NCBI RefSeq assembly: GCF_900128985.1
Contig: NZ_FQUC01000003.1
Span: 248,001-312,000 of the forward strand
DNA from: Indolivaga macrotermitis
GTDB taxonomy: Bacteria > Bacteroidota > Bacteroidia > Bacteroidales > Dysgonomonadaceae
Length of the DNA: 64,000 nucleotides
Direction of reading: 5' to 3'
The notes beneath the pieces are model-generated. The model searched no databases. It saw only the letters and a list, made by a program, of their open reading frames with translations, and was not told the origin of the DNA. Position 1 is the first letter of the stretch. Every line of letters begins with the position of its first letter. Shown here in pieces: positions 26,528-34,765 of the stretch. The position numbers and the translations under genes are program-made.

Positions 26528-28357
26528 ATGAAAAAACAACTCTTTTTCGTAGTGCTTTCTATGTTGGCACTATTGTTAGGCACATCTTGTTCGCAGGATT
26601 TGGAAACTATCGGAAGTACCGATGTAGGTGGCATAGCAGCTGATTTAAAAAATAATTATGTATTTGCATTAAAACCAACTACTCAATCGGGTATTGAAAC
26701 AAGAGCGTCTGTTAATAAAAATTATCGGTGGGATAATTATTCAATAATAAACATTGCCTTCCTTAATGGGAGTACGATTGCTCAGAATAAAGTGAAAGAG
26801 ATTGCACAGGAATGGCAGAAACTTATTAATCTAAAATTTGTCTATACGACAGATATATTAGATGCAGATGTTAAGATAGGCTTCAAATACAATGGAGATC
26901 GTGTAAACTGGTCATCTTTAGGTACTGAATGTTGGGACTATTGGGGTACAGACGAGCCTACAATGAATATACTCTTAAATGATGAGAACAGTGCTGCCGA
27001 ATTAAATACGGAAGACTTTTCAGGAGTTGTTCTAAGGCTATTCGGTCATATGCTTGGTCTATTATATGAACATCAGGGACCGAATGCAGCTCTAAAATTA
27101 GATGAAACTAAAACATATGCGTATTTCAAACCTTTTGGATGGACTGAAGATGCTATTGACTCCTATATATTAAAGCTATACAATACAAAACAAGCTAATC
27201 CAAGTACACCTGTGTACGACGAAAACTCAATAATGAATCTATTTATACCTTCGCATTTAGCTGCTAGTTCAGATAATACAACGGGAACTAATAGATATAT
27301 AACTGTGCTTTCGGACATGGATAAAGAGTTTATCGCTTCTATATATCCAAGACCAGAGTATGTACCTGGTGCCGAAGGAAGTGTATATCTTGTTATTCCT
27401 ACCGGAGAAAATGGTGGATATGGCCTTTTAGGTTGGAATTTCGATACTGAAACACAGCAGGCATGGGGTAATATTGAAAAAACATATAAGACAATAGAAG
27501 TCGGGGAATATGTTTGGACAGCAGAGAATCTGAAACTCAAATATTGGAATCTTTGGTCTACCCTATATGAATTTATGAATCATACCCAAGCGAAAATAAA
27601 TACAGTAACTGGAACAAATAATGTCTATACAGTAAAGCAATTCGAGGATGTTTTCGGAACGTGGACTAATTGTTATCAAGAAGCTAAGTTTTATAAAGAT
27701 AAATTCAAGTTCTATACAATCAAAGGAGGAACTGAGATTCAAGGATTTAATTTGCCTGATAAAAATGATGTTCTTCAACTGATAGGACAAATGCCGATTA
27801 AGACAGGCAATATGTACAAAGATTTTATAGACTTTACTTTTGCGAACACAGATGCAGTAAAAAAACTAAGTAGCAATTCGATCGCTGATCAAAATCTGAC
27901 TTTTGGTTCTCCGTATATCTCCAACTCTAGTAATACATCTCAATTGAATCTGACTCCTCTGGGTTTCAAAGGTAACGAACCCGATGATAGTGGTCAACAT
28001 TATTCATTCGGATATGGACTTGGATTGCAGATGAGAGAAGACGGCAGGATGCTTTATGCTGGAGATATAAGTGGGCTTGTTGTTAATCAGTATTTGTATC
28101 ATTTCTGCCAGGCTAGGTATTGTAGACAGATGACAGCTACTGAACGTGGTTATGAGTTATACATTGATGAAGCAAATGATCAGGTAGTTGCAAAAAAGCC
28201 AGCACAAAGTGCAACAGGCCTTACTATTCTGCCAATAGGTTTGGAGAGGGGAATTGCCTTGCGTAGCTTTATTAAGGATGATATGATTGTGATCGACTCA
28301 TGGAGTTCGATTAAGGCAGAAGCAGCACGAATAAGAGCTTCTATTAGCATCCAATAA
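26528..28357 (+). CDS. Lipoprotein with degenerate metzincin domain and FISUMP-like C-terminal domain (second paralogue)
   Basis: The lipobox is LGTSC (Cys21). The protein is colinear with the previous one: IINIAFLNGSTIAQNKVKEIA, then the site RLFGHMLGLLYEH. Against HExxHxxGxxHE, His170 is Arg, the catalytic Glu is Leu171, and His180 is Tyr; only His174 and Gly177 are kept. It is therefore more degraded at the active site than its partner, yet the open frame is intact over 609 codons, and the Met-turn-like NSIMNLF is retained. The C-terminal part has the FISUMP signature (IEVGEYVWTAENLKLKYWN, then ARYCRQMTATERGYELY). A binding or structural role is inferred; possibly a decoy or adhesin at the cell surface. 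Confidence 0.75.
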   Translation: MKKQLFFVVLSMLALLLGTSCSQDLETIGSTDVGGIAADLKNNYVFALKPTTQSGIETRASVNKNYRWDNYSIINIAFLNGSTIAQNKVKEIAQEWQKLINLKFVYTTDILDADVKIGFKYNGDRVNWSSLGTECWDYWGTDEPTMNILLNDENSAAELNTEDFSGVVLRLFGHMLGLLYEHQGPNAALKLDETKTYAYFKPFGWTEDAIDSYILKLYNTKQANPSTPVYDENSIMNLFIPSHLAASSDNTTGTNRYITVLSDMDKEFIASIYPRPEYVPGAEGSVYLVIPTGENGGYGLLGWNFDTETQQAWGNIEKTYKTIEVGEYVWTAENLKLKYWNLWSTLYEFMNHTQAKINTVTGTNNVYTVKQFEDVFGTWTNCYQEAKFYKDKFKFYTIKGGTEIQGFNLPDKNDVLQLIGQMPIKTGNMYKDFIDFTFANTDAVKKLSSNSIADQNLTFGSPYISNSSNTSQLNLTPLGFKGNEPDDSGQHYSFGYGLGLQMREDGRMLYAGDISGLVVNQYLYHFCQARYCRQMTATERGYELYIDEANDQVVAKKPAQSATGLTILPIGLERGIALRSFIKDDMIVIDSWSSIKAEAARIRASISIQ

Positions 28358-28375
28358 AAATATAGGATCAATTTT

Positions 28376-28421
28376 AAGCCCTCCAATAGTTCATGTTAAG
28401 AGCTTTGGTGGGCTTTTCTTT
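28376..28421 (+). terminator. Terminator of the metzincin-like pair
   Basis: AAGCCCTCCAA (28376-28386) pairs with TTGGTGGGCTT (28405-28415) with one mismatch, followed by TTCTTTTG. It closes the two-gene unit. Confidence 0.6.
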
Positions 28422-28430
28422 TGTTAAAGG

Positions 28431-28778
28431 TTAGGGTTTAGAAAGTTTTCCGAACACATAGTCATATTTAGCTATAACTTTTTCATAAAATTTAAATTCA
28501 ATTACTATACGTTCCGGTACCTTTATACTTTGGTTTTGTCCTGTCGGATGATGGCAGTAAAATAATTAAACTCTCCCCATAGCAAATGCGATCTGTGTCG
28601 AATAATATATCTGGACTTCGAGATCTTGTTTTTCACTGCTCTTATCCAGTAATATTTTCCCTTCGTACTTCTTTTAAGGTGAATGATTGACGGAGCTGAC
28701 CAGTTGCTCACATTCTTTCCGATCAATAAGGATATCATACATGGATCGGGTTCCAGCAACTGAAAAAGAAAAAATCAT
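28431..28778 (-). pseudogene. Broken small gene with two in-frame stops, function unknown
   Basis: On the minus strand a single frame from ATG at 28778 to a stop at 28431 reads like protein throughout (RSMYDILIDRKECEQLVSSV, KYEGKILLDKSSEKQDLEVQ, KVPERIVIEFKFYEKVIAKY) but is cut by TAA at 28674-28676 and at 28566-28568. The frame is kept on both sides of each stop, which points to point mutations in a gene of about 115 codons. A 78-codon open frame in another phase covers part of it and looks less protein-like. I do not recognise the family. Confidence 0.4.
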
Positions 28779-28848
28779 TGAAAAGAGGTTCTTTCTATAA
28801 ACTTTAATATCAATTATAATTAATCAAGCAAATAGATAACAGATCAGT

Positions 28849-29235
28849 CTATCTTACGGATTCTCGTTTTATTAGTATAGAAATACTTAACGATATTATT
28901 CCCAATATAAAGGTTATCCAGGCAAAAGGATTATCACTCATATAGAAAACAGACAGTATTCCGTTTAAACAAAGAAATGATCCGATAAATAATATAGGAG
29001 TACTTACCCAAGTAAACCTATCGGCTTTATTCAAAAGAGTGAATAGTAGTCCACCACTCAAGATTAGCGATGTACCGCAGATCAGGCTCATATAAACCAT
29101 TGCATCCAGATCTGGTTTTGACAGGCACTCTAGACCCTCCTGTATCAAGGGCGTAAAAGTTGCTATATCATGGATAATTCCTAGAAGTAAGAGACTAATA
29201 GCTGTAATTTTACCCGAAATAATAATCTTGCTCAT
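28849..29235 (-). CDS. Small four-helix membrane protein, unknown function
   Basis: The 128 residues contain four hydrophobic segments (about 10-26, 47-66, 77-95, 102-121) with an Arg/Lys-rich C-terminus (KRESVR). No catalytic motif is visible. It is divergent from the DUF4923 gene. The frame is compact and has a plausible start (MSKIIISGKITAISLLLLGI), so I treat it as a real gene. Confidence 0.65.
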   Translation of the reverse strand: MSKIIISGKITAISLLLLGIIHDIATFTPLIQEGLECLSKPDLDAMVYMSLICGTSLILSGGLLFTLLNKADRFTWVSTPILFIGSFLCLNGILSVFYMSDNPFAWITFILGIISLSISILIKRESVR

Positions 29236-29310
29236 CTTAATCTTGGTTTGGATGTTGTATTTTTTCTCTATGCTAAGTTAGAGGTTTTATACAATAAAAT
29301 AGGGGAATTT

Positions 29311-29341
29311 GAGACGAAACGTGGTATTTCTGAGACGAAAC
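29311..29341. repeat. Direct repeat GAGACGAAAC, two copies one 21-bp period apart
   Basis: GAGACGAAAC occurs at 29311-29320 and 29332-29341, with preceding T and similar following bases (GTGG and ACGG). The 21-base period equals two DNA turns. It lies in the divergent gap between 28849-29235 and 29478-30059 and may be an operator. Confidence 0.5.
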
Positions 29342-29477
29342 ACGGCTTAGTACGGATACTTATGCAGAAAATAGAGAATATTTTAAAAGTTAAATATTGT
29401 AAATGTGTTATCCGAAATAAATCTATTGCAATAGTTAACTGTTATATACTTCAAAGTAGTAAAGAAAATAAAAGAAC

Positions 29478-30059
29478 ATGAAAAAGAATCGTTTTTATTT
29501 ATTGATGGCATGTATATTCCTATTCACGGGAGCAGTAAACACTATGCAGGCTCAATCTGTTTCAAAGATATTTAAATCGGCAGTTAATCATTTCTCGTCT
29601 CTGGATCTCGAAGGTACCTGGGTATACCAAGGAGCAGTCGTTCAGTTTGAATCAGACAATTTATTGAAAAAAGCGGGAGGAAAAGTCGCTGCTGCAAGTT
29701 TAGATAAAAAAATCAATGATCAATTGAACAATATTGGTTTTCAGGCGGGAGTAACAGTTTTTACATTTAATGCCGATAGTACATTTACAAATACTACAGG
29801 AGGCAAAAAGATGAGTGGTAAATATACCTATGATAGTAATACTAAATATATAACATTGAAATATCTGAACCACGTTCCTTTAAAAGCAAAATTGTCGGGA
29901 TCGGGTGATAGTGTTTCATTATTGTTCGAAGCAAATGGATTCCTGTCTATGATAACATTCATAGGAGGTCATACCGGCATATCTGCCGTCAGTAGCCTGA
30001 ATTCGATATTAAAATCGTATGATGGTATGATGGTGGGAATGGAGCTTAAGAAGCAATAA
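29478..30059 (+). CDS. DUF4923 lipocalin-like exported protein
   Basis: After a signal peptide ending near MQAQ, the protein has the LDLEGTWVYQGAVVQFESDNLLKKAGG opening and the FTFNADSTFTNTTGGKKMSGKYTYD strands typical of DUF4923, a lipocalin-like family common in Bacteroidales with no known ligand. The length of 193 residues is normal. A strong terminator follows. Confidence 0.8.
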   Translation: MKKNRFYLLMACIFLFTGAVNTMQAQSVSKIFKSAVNHFSSLDLEGTWVYQGAVVQFESDNLLKKAGGKVAAASLDKKINDQLNNIGFQAGVTVFTFNADSTFTNTTGGKKMSGKYTYDSNTKYITLKYLNHVPLKAKLSGSGDSVSLLFEANGFLSMITFIGGHTGISAVSSLNSILKSYDGMMVGMELKKQ

Positions 30060-30083
30060 ACAAAAGTAAAATTCTTATTATTG

Positions 30084-30120
30084 AGAAAGAATCATTGAAA
30101 GGTGGTTCTTTCTTTTTTTT
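30084..30120 (+). terminator. Terminator of the DUF4923 gene
   Basis: AGAAAGAATCA (30084-30094) pairs with TGGTTCTTTCT (30103-30113), and eight T follow. Confidence 0.8.
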
Positions 30121-30152
30121 ACGAAACTCAATAAAACGAAGATACTCGCAAT

Positions 30153-31253
30153 TTAAACGGTGCTTTCTATTCTTCGTATTATTTTTCGCCCTAATTCAAG
30201 AAAGGGCTTTTCGATACACCTATATGAAATAGATGACAATAGCACAGACATAAATAATAATATGACAAACCTGATTCCAAAGTTTAGATTACTGGTGAGA
30301 AATGATCCCGAAGATTCAACAAAGTTCAATAAATTCCATTTTGCCATCCAATGTAACACGACAAAATGCATCAGGTACATACTAAAACTTATTTTTCCTA
30401 AATATCTGGTTATAGGGTTTACAAAGAGTTTTATTTCTTTGAGAGAAAGCGCATATCCCAGAAAAACAAAGGCTATTCCGTATATAACGTGATTTGAGTA
30501 TAGTTCCCTTCCCGTTGTTATTTGTAATAAAGCTCCTAATGCGAACAGGACAATCACATAAGGAGAGATACTCCATTCTTTTTTAGGTACAGTGATGAGG
30601 AAAAACATGAATATACCACAAGCAAATACCGGTAACTGATTGGGCAGATAATAATATAGAAAATGTTGGTTTAAAGTTGGGTCATCAGTAAAAGGATATA
30701 CTTTTAACAGATTGGTAATTACATGTTGCAGGAGTATAGTAATCAAAATAAATATAGAAGCCTGATTCATATTCTTTATTTTCATGAATAGGAATGGAAC
30801 CAAACAATAAAAGACCATTTCGACGGAAATAGTCCAGCCTCCCGGCACTACTGTATTTATCCAATAAGGATTAAATCCGTGCACAAAGAAAAATGTAGAA
30901 ATAATGGATGAGCTTGTTAATTCAGGAGGTATATCAGGTGTAAGCACTCCCCAAAAATATCGTTCTATGGTAAAATATATTATTGCCAGATAGAACATTG
31001 GGGCTATACGGAAAAAACGCCGGATAAAGAATCCCCGGTAAATATTTGTATTCTTATCATTCCTCCGGCTTAATGAAAGGAATAGAGTAAATGCACTTAC
31101 AATAAAAAAGAGTTGTACACCACGCCCGCCATTCTCCGCTATATCATTTAGTATTGAAGGATAGATCTCATTTCCGTATCCCAGACAATGCACTAATAAA
31201 ACACCTATTACAGCCCATCCTCTAAGGGCATCTATATATCCAAGTTTAAGCAT
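30153..31253 (-). CDS. Acyltransferase 3 family (OafA/YrhL-like) membrane protein
   Basis: A polytopic inner-membrane protein of 366 residues. It starts IDALRGWAVIGVLLVHCLGY, with the His of the acyltransferase 3 family, and continues with GVQLFFIVSAFTLFLSLSRR, FFIRRFFRIAPMFY and VPGGWTISVEMVFYCLVPF, which hold the conserved Arg and Ser/Glu patches. It ends in a YRCIEKPFLELGRK signature. Members add O-acetyl or other acyl groups to polysaccharides or lipids. No polysaccharide genes are nearby, so the target is unknown. It lacks the C-terminal SGNH domain found in longer OafA proteins. Confidence 0.9.
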   Translation of the reverse strand: MLKLGYIDALRGWAVIGVLLVHCLGYGNEIYPSILNDIAENGGRGVQLFFIVSAFTLFLSLSRRNDKNTNIYRGFFIRRFFRIAPMFYLAIIYFTIERYFWGVLTPDIPPELTSSSIISTFFFVHGFNPYWINTVVPGGWTISVEMVFYCLVPFLFMKIKNMNQASIFILITILLQHVITNLLKVYPFTDDPTLNQHFLYYYLPNQLPVFACGIFMFFLITVPKKEWSISPYVIVLFALGALLQITTGRELYSNHVIYGIAFVFLGYALSLKEIKLFVNPITRYLGKISFSMYLMHFVVLHWMAKWNLLNFVESSGSFLTSNLNFGIRFVILLFMSVLLSSISYRCIEKPFLELGRKIIRRIESTV

Positions 31254-31312
31254 TAGTTGTTTTTTATTCTTACTAAAGAGATCAGACTTTTAAAGGGTTA
31301 TGACTTGTAATA

Positions 31313-32140
31313 TCAGGTAAGTTTCTGACAACTTGGGCAATAATAAACGGTTCCGCCCAAATATGCTTCTTTGATTATTGTATCTCCGCAATTCGGACAA
31401 GGAGATTTATATGTATTTTTCGATAAAATACATGCGTAGCCCCCTTTATTACCATAGAAATCTTTTTCAGTATCACGACCTCCTTTATCGGTCATATTTT
31501 GTAACGTAAATTTCAGGCAGTGGAACAAGTCGCTTTTCTCTAAATCGCTGATTGTTGAGATTTTTCTCTTTGGATGTAGCCCGGCTTTGAATAGTATATC
31601 CTGTAAAACGCCATTACCCAGACCCGGAATCCGTTGTTCTGTGGCTAACAATGCTTTAATAGATAAATCTTTTGTGGTGTCCTTAAATAAGCTATTAAGG
31701 TAAATCTCGTCAAAGTGTTCATCTAGCGGAGATATTTTAGCCAGACTACCACTATAATAGGGATTATCTAAGTCTCCCTCAAATGCTAAGATACTACCGT
31801 ACATCGAAACAGTGAATGCAAGAAAAGTTTTATCCTCAAATTCGATCAACAATTGATGTTTTCCCGGATGAGGCTCTATTGCAGGATAGTATTTCATATT
31901 CACACCGTCACTTATAGCGATACGGATGTTGTTGTCACAGAGCAGGCTTACGAAGGCTCCATGCCCGATAGCAGACTCTATTTGCCTTCCTACCAATAGT
32001 TTCGAATATGCTTCGGGGTTACCATGATACCATGTAAATCGATGCGGGCTAGTCGCCAATACAACTTTAGATATAATTTTATCTAATAAAATACTTTCAG
32101 CTTGATGTGCTATTGTTGTAGATTCAGGTATTTCAAGCAT
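31313..32140 (-). CDS. Fpg/Nei-family DNA glycosylase-like protein, non-canonical active site
   Basis: The protein has the Fpg/Nei layout: N-terminal beta-sandwich, H2TH region (GIGNGVLQDILFKAGLHPKRK) and a C-terminal zinc finger with CPNC and CPSCQ. Canonical enzymes start MPE, with Pro2 as the nucleophile. Here the start is MLEIPES, so Pro is residue 5 and cannot be the N-terminal residue after Met removal. The finger Arg that normally sits five residues before the third Cys is also absent (YLGGTVYYC). I recall similar MxEIPE proteins annotated as endonuclease VIII-like in other bacteria. DNA binding is likely; glycosylase activity is uncertain. Confidence 0.8.
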   Translation of the reverse strand: MLEIPESTTIAHQAESILLDKIISKVVLATSPHRFTWYHGNPEAYSKLLVGRQIESAIGHGAFVSLLCDNNIRIAISDGVNMKYYPAIEPHPGKHQLLIEFEDKTFLAFTVSMYGSILAFEGDLDNPYYSGSLAKISPLDEHFDEIYLNSLFKDTTKDLSIKALLATEQRIPGLGNGVLQDILFKAGLHPKRKISTISDLEKSDLFHCLKFTLQNMTDKGGRDTEKDFYGNKGGYACILSKNTYKSPCPNCGDTIIKEAYLGGTVYYCPSCQKLT

Positions 32141-32297
32141 TTGTTAGTTGTTTTAGATTTATGACAAATATAAGAAACAATGCCAAAATAATATTCCGAA
32201 AATATGCTTTAAATGAAATAATACAAACAATAGAAAGAAATGTGGTTATCTTATTAACTTTCCATTATAAAGCCAGTAAGAAGAACACATACCTTTA

Positions 32298-32951
32298 TTA
32301 CAGAAATTCGATCAGATCATTATATAGAATATCCTGATCAATTACATATCCGGCATGATCGTATCCATTCATAATTTTCAATTGTGCATTAGGTATTATT
32401 GCTGTAATATCGTGAAATAGTTGTTCTTTGAAAAGATCGTCCTCTGCTGCGACAACTAATGTCGGGTTAGAGATGCTTTTCAATGAATCTAATTCGATAT
32501 TAGGCTCTTCCAGCATCAACCGGAGTAATGGATCATTTGTATTTCTGTATTCGGTTTTTAACCATTCCAGATTCTCTTCTTTAAAATCAGAGGGTTTAAG
32601 ATTTACTCCCAGTAAGACAATTTTATTGAATATCGAATTATCTTGCAGAGCTATTAGTAGACTGATGATCGCACCATCGCTAAAGCCAATGATCGATGGC
32701 TTTTGTAAACCAACATTCCGGATAAAACCGATAATATCAGTAGCCATAATCTCGTACCCGAAATCAGTTGTTCTAGAACTTAATCCATGATTACGGCTAT
32801 CGATAGCATATACTGTAAAGTCATTTTTCAATTTCAGGATTAAAGCATCAAAAATATGATGATCTTCGCCATTACCATGTAAAAGGATGATGGGCAGGCC
32901 ATTCCCTTCTTTTGTATAATGGAGTGTAATATCATTTACTCTTATTTCCAT
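32298..32951 (-). CDS. Alpha/beta hydrolase
   Basis: A compact alpha/beta-hydrolase of 217 residues. The oxyanion-hole region is IILLHGNGEDHHIF, the nucleophile elbow is GFSDGA, the acid is likely in VVAAEDDLF, and the base His is in NGYDHAGYVI. The substrate is not evident. It starts 12 bases after the HAD phosphatase gene on the same strand, so the two are probably one operon. Confidence 0.88.
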   Translation of the reverse strand: MEIRVNDITLHYTKEGNGLPIILLHGNGEDHHIFDALILKLKNDFTVYAIDSRNHGLSSRTTDFGYEIMATDIIGFIRNVGLQKPSIIGFSDGAIISLLIALQDNSIFNKIVLLGVNLKPSDFKEENLEWLKTEYRNTNDPLLRLMLEEPNIELDSLKSISNPTLVVAAEDDLFKEQLFHDITAIIPNAQLKIMNGYDHAGYVIDQDILYNDLIEFL

Positions 32952-32963
32952 CTACTAGAGGTT

Positions 32964-33659
32964 TTAAAGAATACAACGAAGTTCGTCTAACGATTCTATA
33001 GTATAGCTGGGTGAGATACCATTACTGTCGGCTACCTTTTTAGGATTGAACCACACCTGGTCCATTCCTGAATTCTTTGCTCCGATAATATCCGTATTAA
33101 TATTATCGCCAATCATAATACAGTCCGCTTTTGATACACCGGCTTGTTGCAATGCATAATCGAAAATGATAGGGTGGGGCTTATTCTTACCAACCTGATC
33201 GGATAATATCACTTTCTTAAAATAATGTCCGACTCCGGCATTATGTATCTTTTTGTCTTGTACCTCTTGAAAACCATTAGAAAGTACATACATATTATAT
33301 CGCGGCTGTAAATAATCCAGTATTTCTTTAGCGCCGTTAATTATATTTTTACGGGACGAAACTCTTCCCATAAAGTCCTGATTGATATCTAAAGACTGTT
33401 CTTTGGTTATATCCGTATATCCTTCGAGGGTTTTGGAAAAACGCTCCGACATGAGATGGTCTTTTCCTATCAGATTCTGTTCGTATAAGTCCCAAAGATG
33501 AAGATTCACCGATTGGTATCTGGTATAAAAATCGTCGAATGTCGGGAAATAATTATCGTATTTATAATCGGTATAAATCTCACTTATGGCATCCTTACTG
33601 TTTTGTTGAGTATCTAAGATAGTATCGTCTAAATCGAAAAAAATGGTTGAATATTTCAT
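32964..33659 (-). CDS. HAD-superfamily hydrolase, YjjG-type nucleotidase
   Basis: Motif I is FFDLDDTILDT (DxD), motif II is the Ser/Thr in YVLSNGF, motif III Lys is in VGKNKPHP, and motif IV is MIGDNINTDIIGA. The helical cap and overall sequence (FYTRYQSVNLHLWDLYEQ) fit the YjjG/noncanonical pyrimidine nucleotidase group, which hydrolyses nucleotide monophosphates. The 231-residue length is usual. It is upstream of the hydrolase gene at 32298 in the same operon. Confidence 0.88.
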   Translation of the reverse strand: MKYSTIFFDLDDTILDTQQNSKDAISEIYTDYKYDNYFPTFDDFYTRYQSVNLHLWDLYEQNLIGKDHLMSERFSKTLEGYTDITKEQSLDINQDFMGRVSSRKNIINGAKEILDYLQPRYNMYVLSNGFQEVQDKKIHNAGVGHYFKKVILSDQVGKNKPHPIIFDYALQQAGVSKADCIMIGDNINTDIIGAKNSGMDQVWFNPKKVADSNGISPSYTIESLDELRCIL

Positions 33660-33712
33660 TGGTGTGAGTGTATCTGGAAAGTAAATTTTATTTATTGTGT
33701 TATACCTGTACT

Positions 33713-33753
33713 TTAAAAATAAACACTGGTAAGGGAGTTATCCTTACCAGTGT
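33713..33753 (-). terminator. Terminator of the coiled-coil lipoprotein gene
   Basis: A perfect 12-bp stem (33723-33734 with 33742-33753) with a 7-base loop; on the minus strand it is followed by a T-rich stretch. Confidence 0.8.
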
Positions 33754-33780
33754 CCGTATTATCTAAAAATCTTCATTTTT

Positions 33781-34653
33781 TTAGTCAACCTGAATAACTA
33801 AGAACTGTCCTAAGCTCCAGAAACGTTTATAATCGTTTATCTTTATTATAGCCTGATTATTAGCATCCTTAGCAATAGTATAACTATCCTTTGGCTGATC
33901 GGACAATACTTTTGCTTTTTTAGCATAAACAGGAATTTCTTTTACATCACGGATATCGACTTTAATAAATATTGATTTATCAATCGATTCTTTCAAAACT
34001 TTAGTCGAAGAGAGGAATCCTCCGCTAACAACTTTTGCTTCTTTCAATTCTTTAGATGTTCCGAATATGTAGTAACCTGTATTCAGGGCTTTTTCTTGTT
34101 CCTTCAATTTATTAGCTTGCTCCACATTTTGAGCGGAAAGATCCTGAACATTGGTATTTAGCTGTTCTACAGCTCCTGTTAAGGATGCAATCTGAGCATC
34201 TCTCGTAGCTAAAGCATCACGAAGTTCGATAATTGAAGCACTGCGTTGCTCTAATTCAGCAGTTAACCGGTCTACGGTTTGTTTCAGTTGAGTAGCTTGT
34301 CCGCCTGCACCTTTCAGTTTTTTATTCAGTGCTTCGATATCAGCTTTGTTCTTTTTCAGAATATCATTGATCATCTGAAAATTCTCAGTAACCCGGGTTT
34401 TGGTATCAGAAGACATTTCTCCTTTAGCTTTGGACTGAACTGTCAGGTATTTTTCAGCTTCTTTTATTTGGTTAAAGTTGTTCTCAACTTCATTTATAAT
34501 CGACATCAACTCAGAAATATCCGTCTGATCTTTGTTTGATACCTGTAATAAAGAATCTCTTTCGGCTTGCAGAGCTTTATATTCATCCGAGTTTCTCACA
34601 TTACATGATGCTAAAACTCCAATACAAAGACATCCTAAAATTACTTTTTTCAT
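33781..34653 (-). CDS. Coiled-coil lipoprotein, unknown function
   Basis: The ATG at 34653 opens a signal peptide with lipobox GVLASC (Cys16); an ATG at 34689 would add 12 residues and is less likely. Residues about 20-190 are a long coiled coil (heptads through EAEKYLTVQSK, AELEQRSASIIELRDALATRD and LNTNVQDLSAQNVEQANKLK). The C-terminal 90 residues form a small globular part (YYIFGTSKELKEAKVVSGGF) seen in conserved Bacteroidales lipoproteins. It probably faces the periplasm. No enzymatic motif is visible. Confidence 0.8.
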   Translation of the reverse strand: MKKVILGCLCIGVLASCNVRNSDEYKALQAERDSLLQVSNKDQTDISELMSIINEVENNFNQIKEAEKYLTVQSKAKGEMSSDTKTRVTENFQMINDILKKNKADIEALNKKLKGAGGQATQLKQTVDRLTAELEQRSASIIELRDALATRDAQIASLTGAVEQLNTNVQDLSAQNVEQANKLKEQEKALNTGYYIFGTSKELKEAKVVSGGFLSSTKVLKESIDKSIFIKVDIRDVKEIPVYAKKAKVLSDQPKDSYTIAKDANNQAIIKINDYKRFWSLGQFLVIQVD

Positions 34654-34765
34654 AACTATATACTTTTTTTGACTTTCTCTAATTAACATTCAATACTAGA
34701 AATAAGTTTTAAAGAACCTCAGCAAAATTAATTTTTTTTATTTAAAGCTCTTTCTTTTTTCTAAT

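Noticed and set aside
28523-28759. Minus-strand frame of 78 codons
   Set aside because: It overlaps the better frame at 28431-28778 and looks less like protein, though it cannot be fully excluded.
29248-29481. Plus-strand frame of 77 codons upstream of the DUF4923 gene
   Set aside because: It spans a repeat-rich promoter region and its product has no recognisable features.
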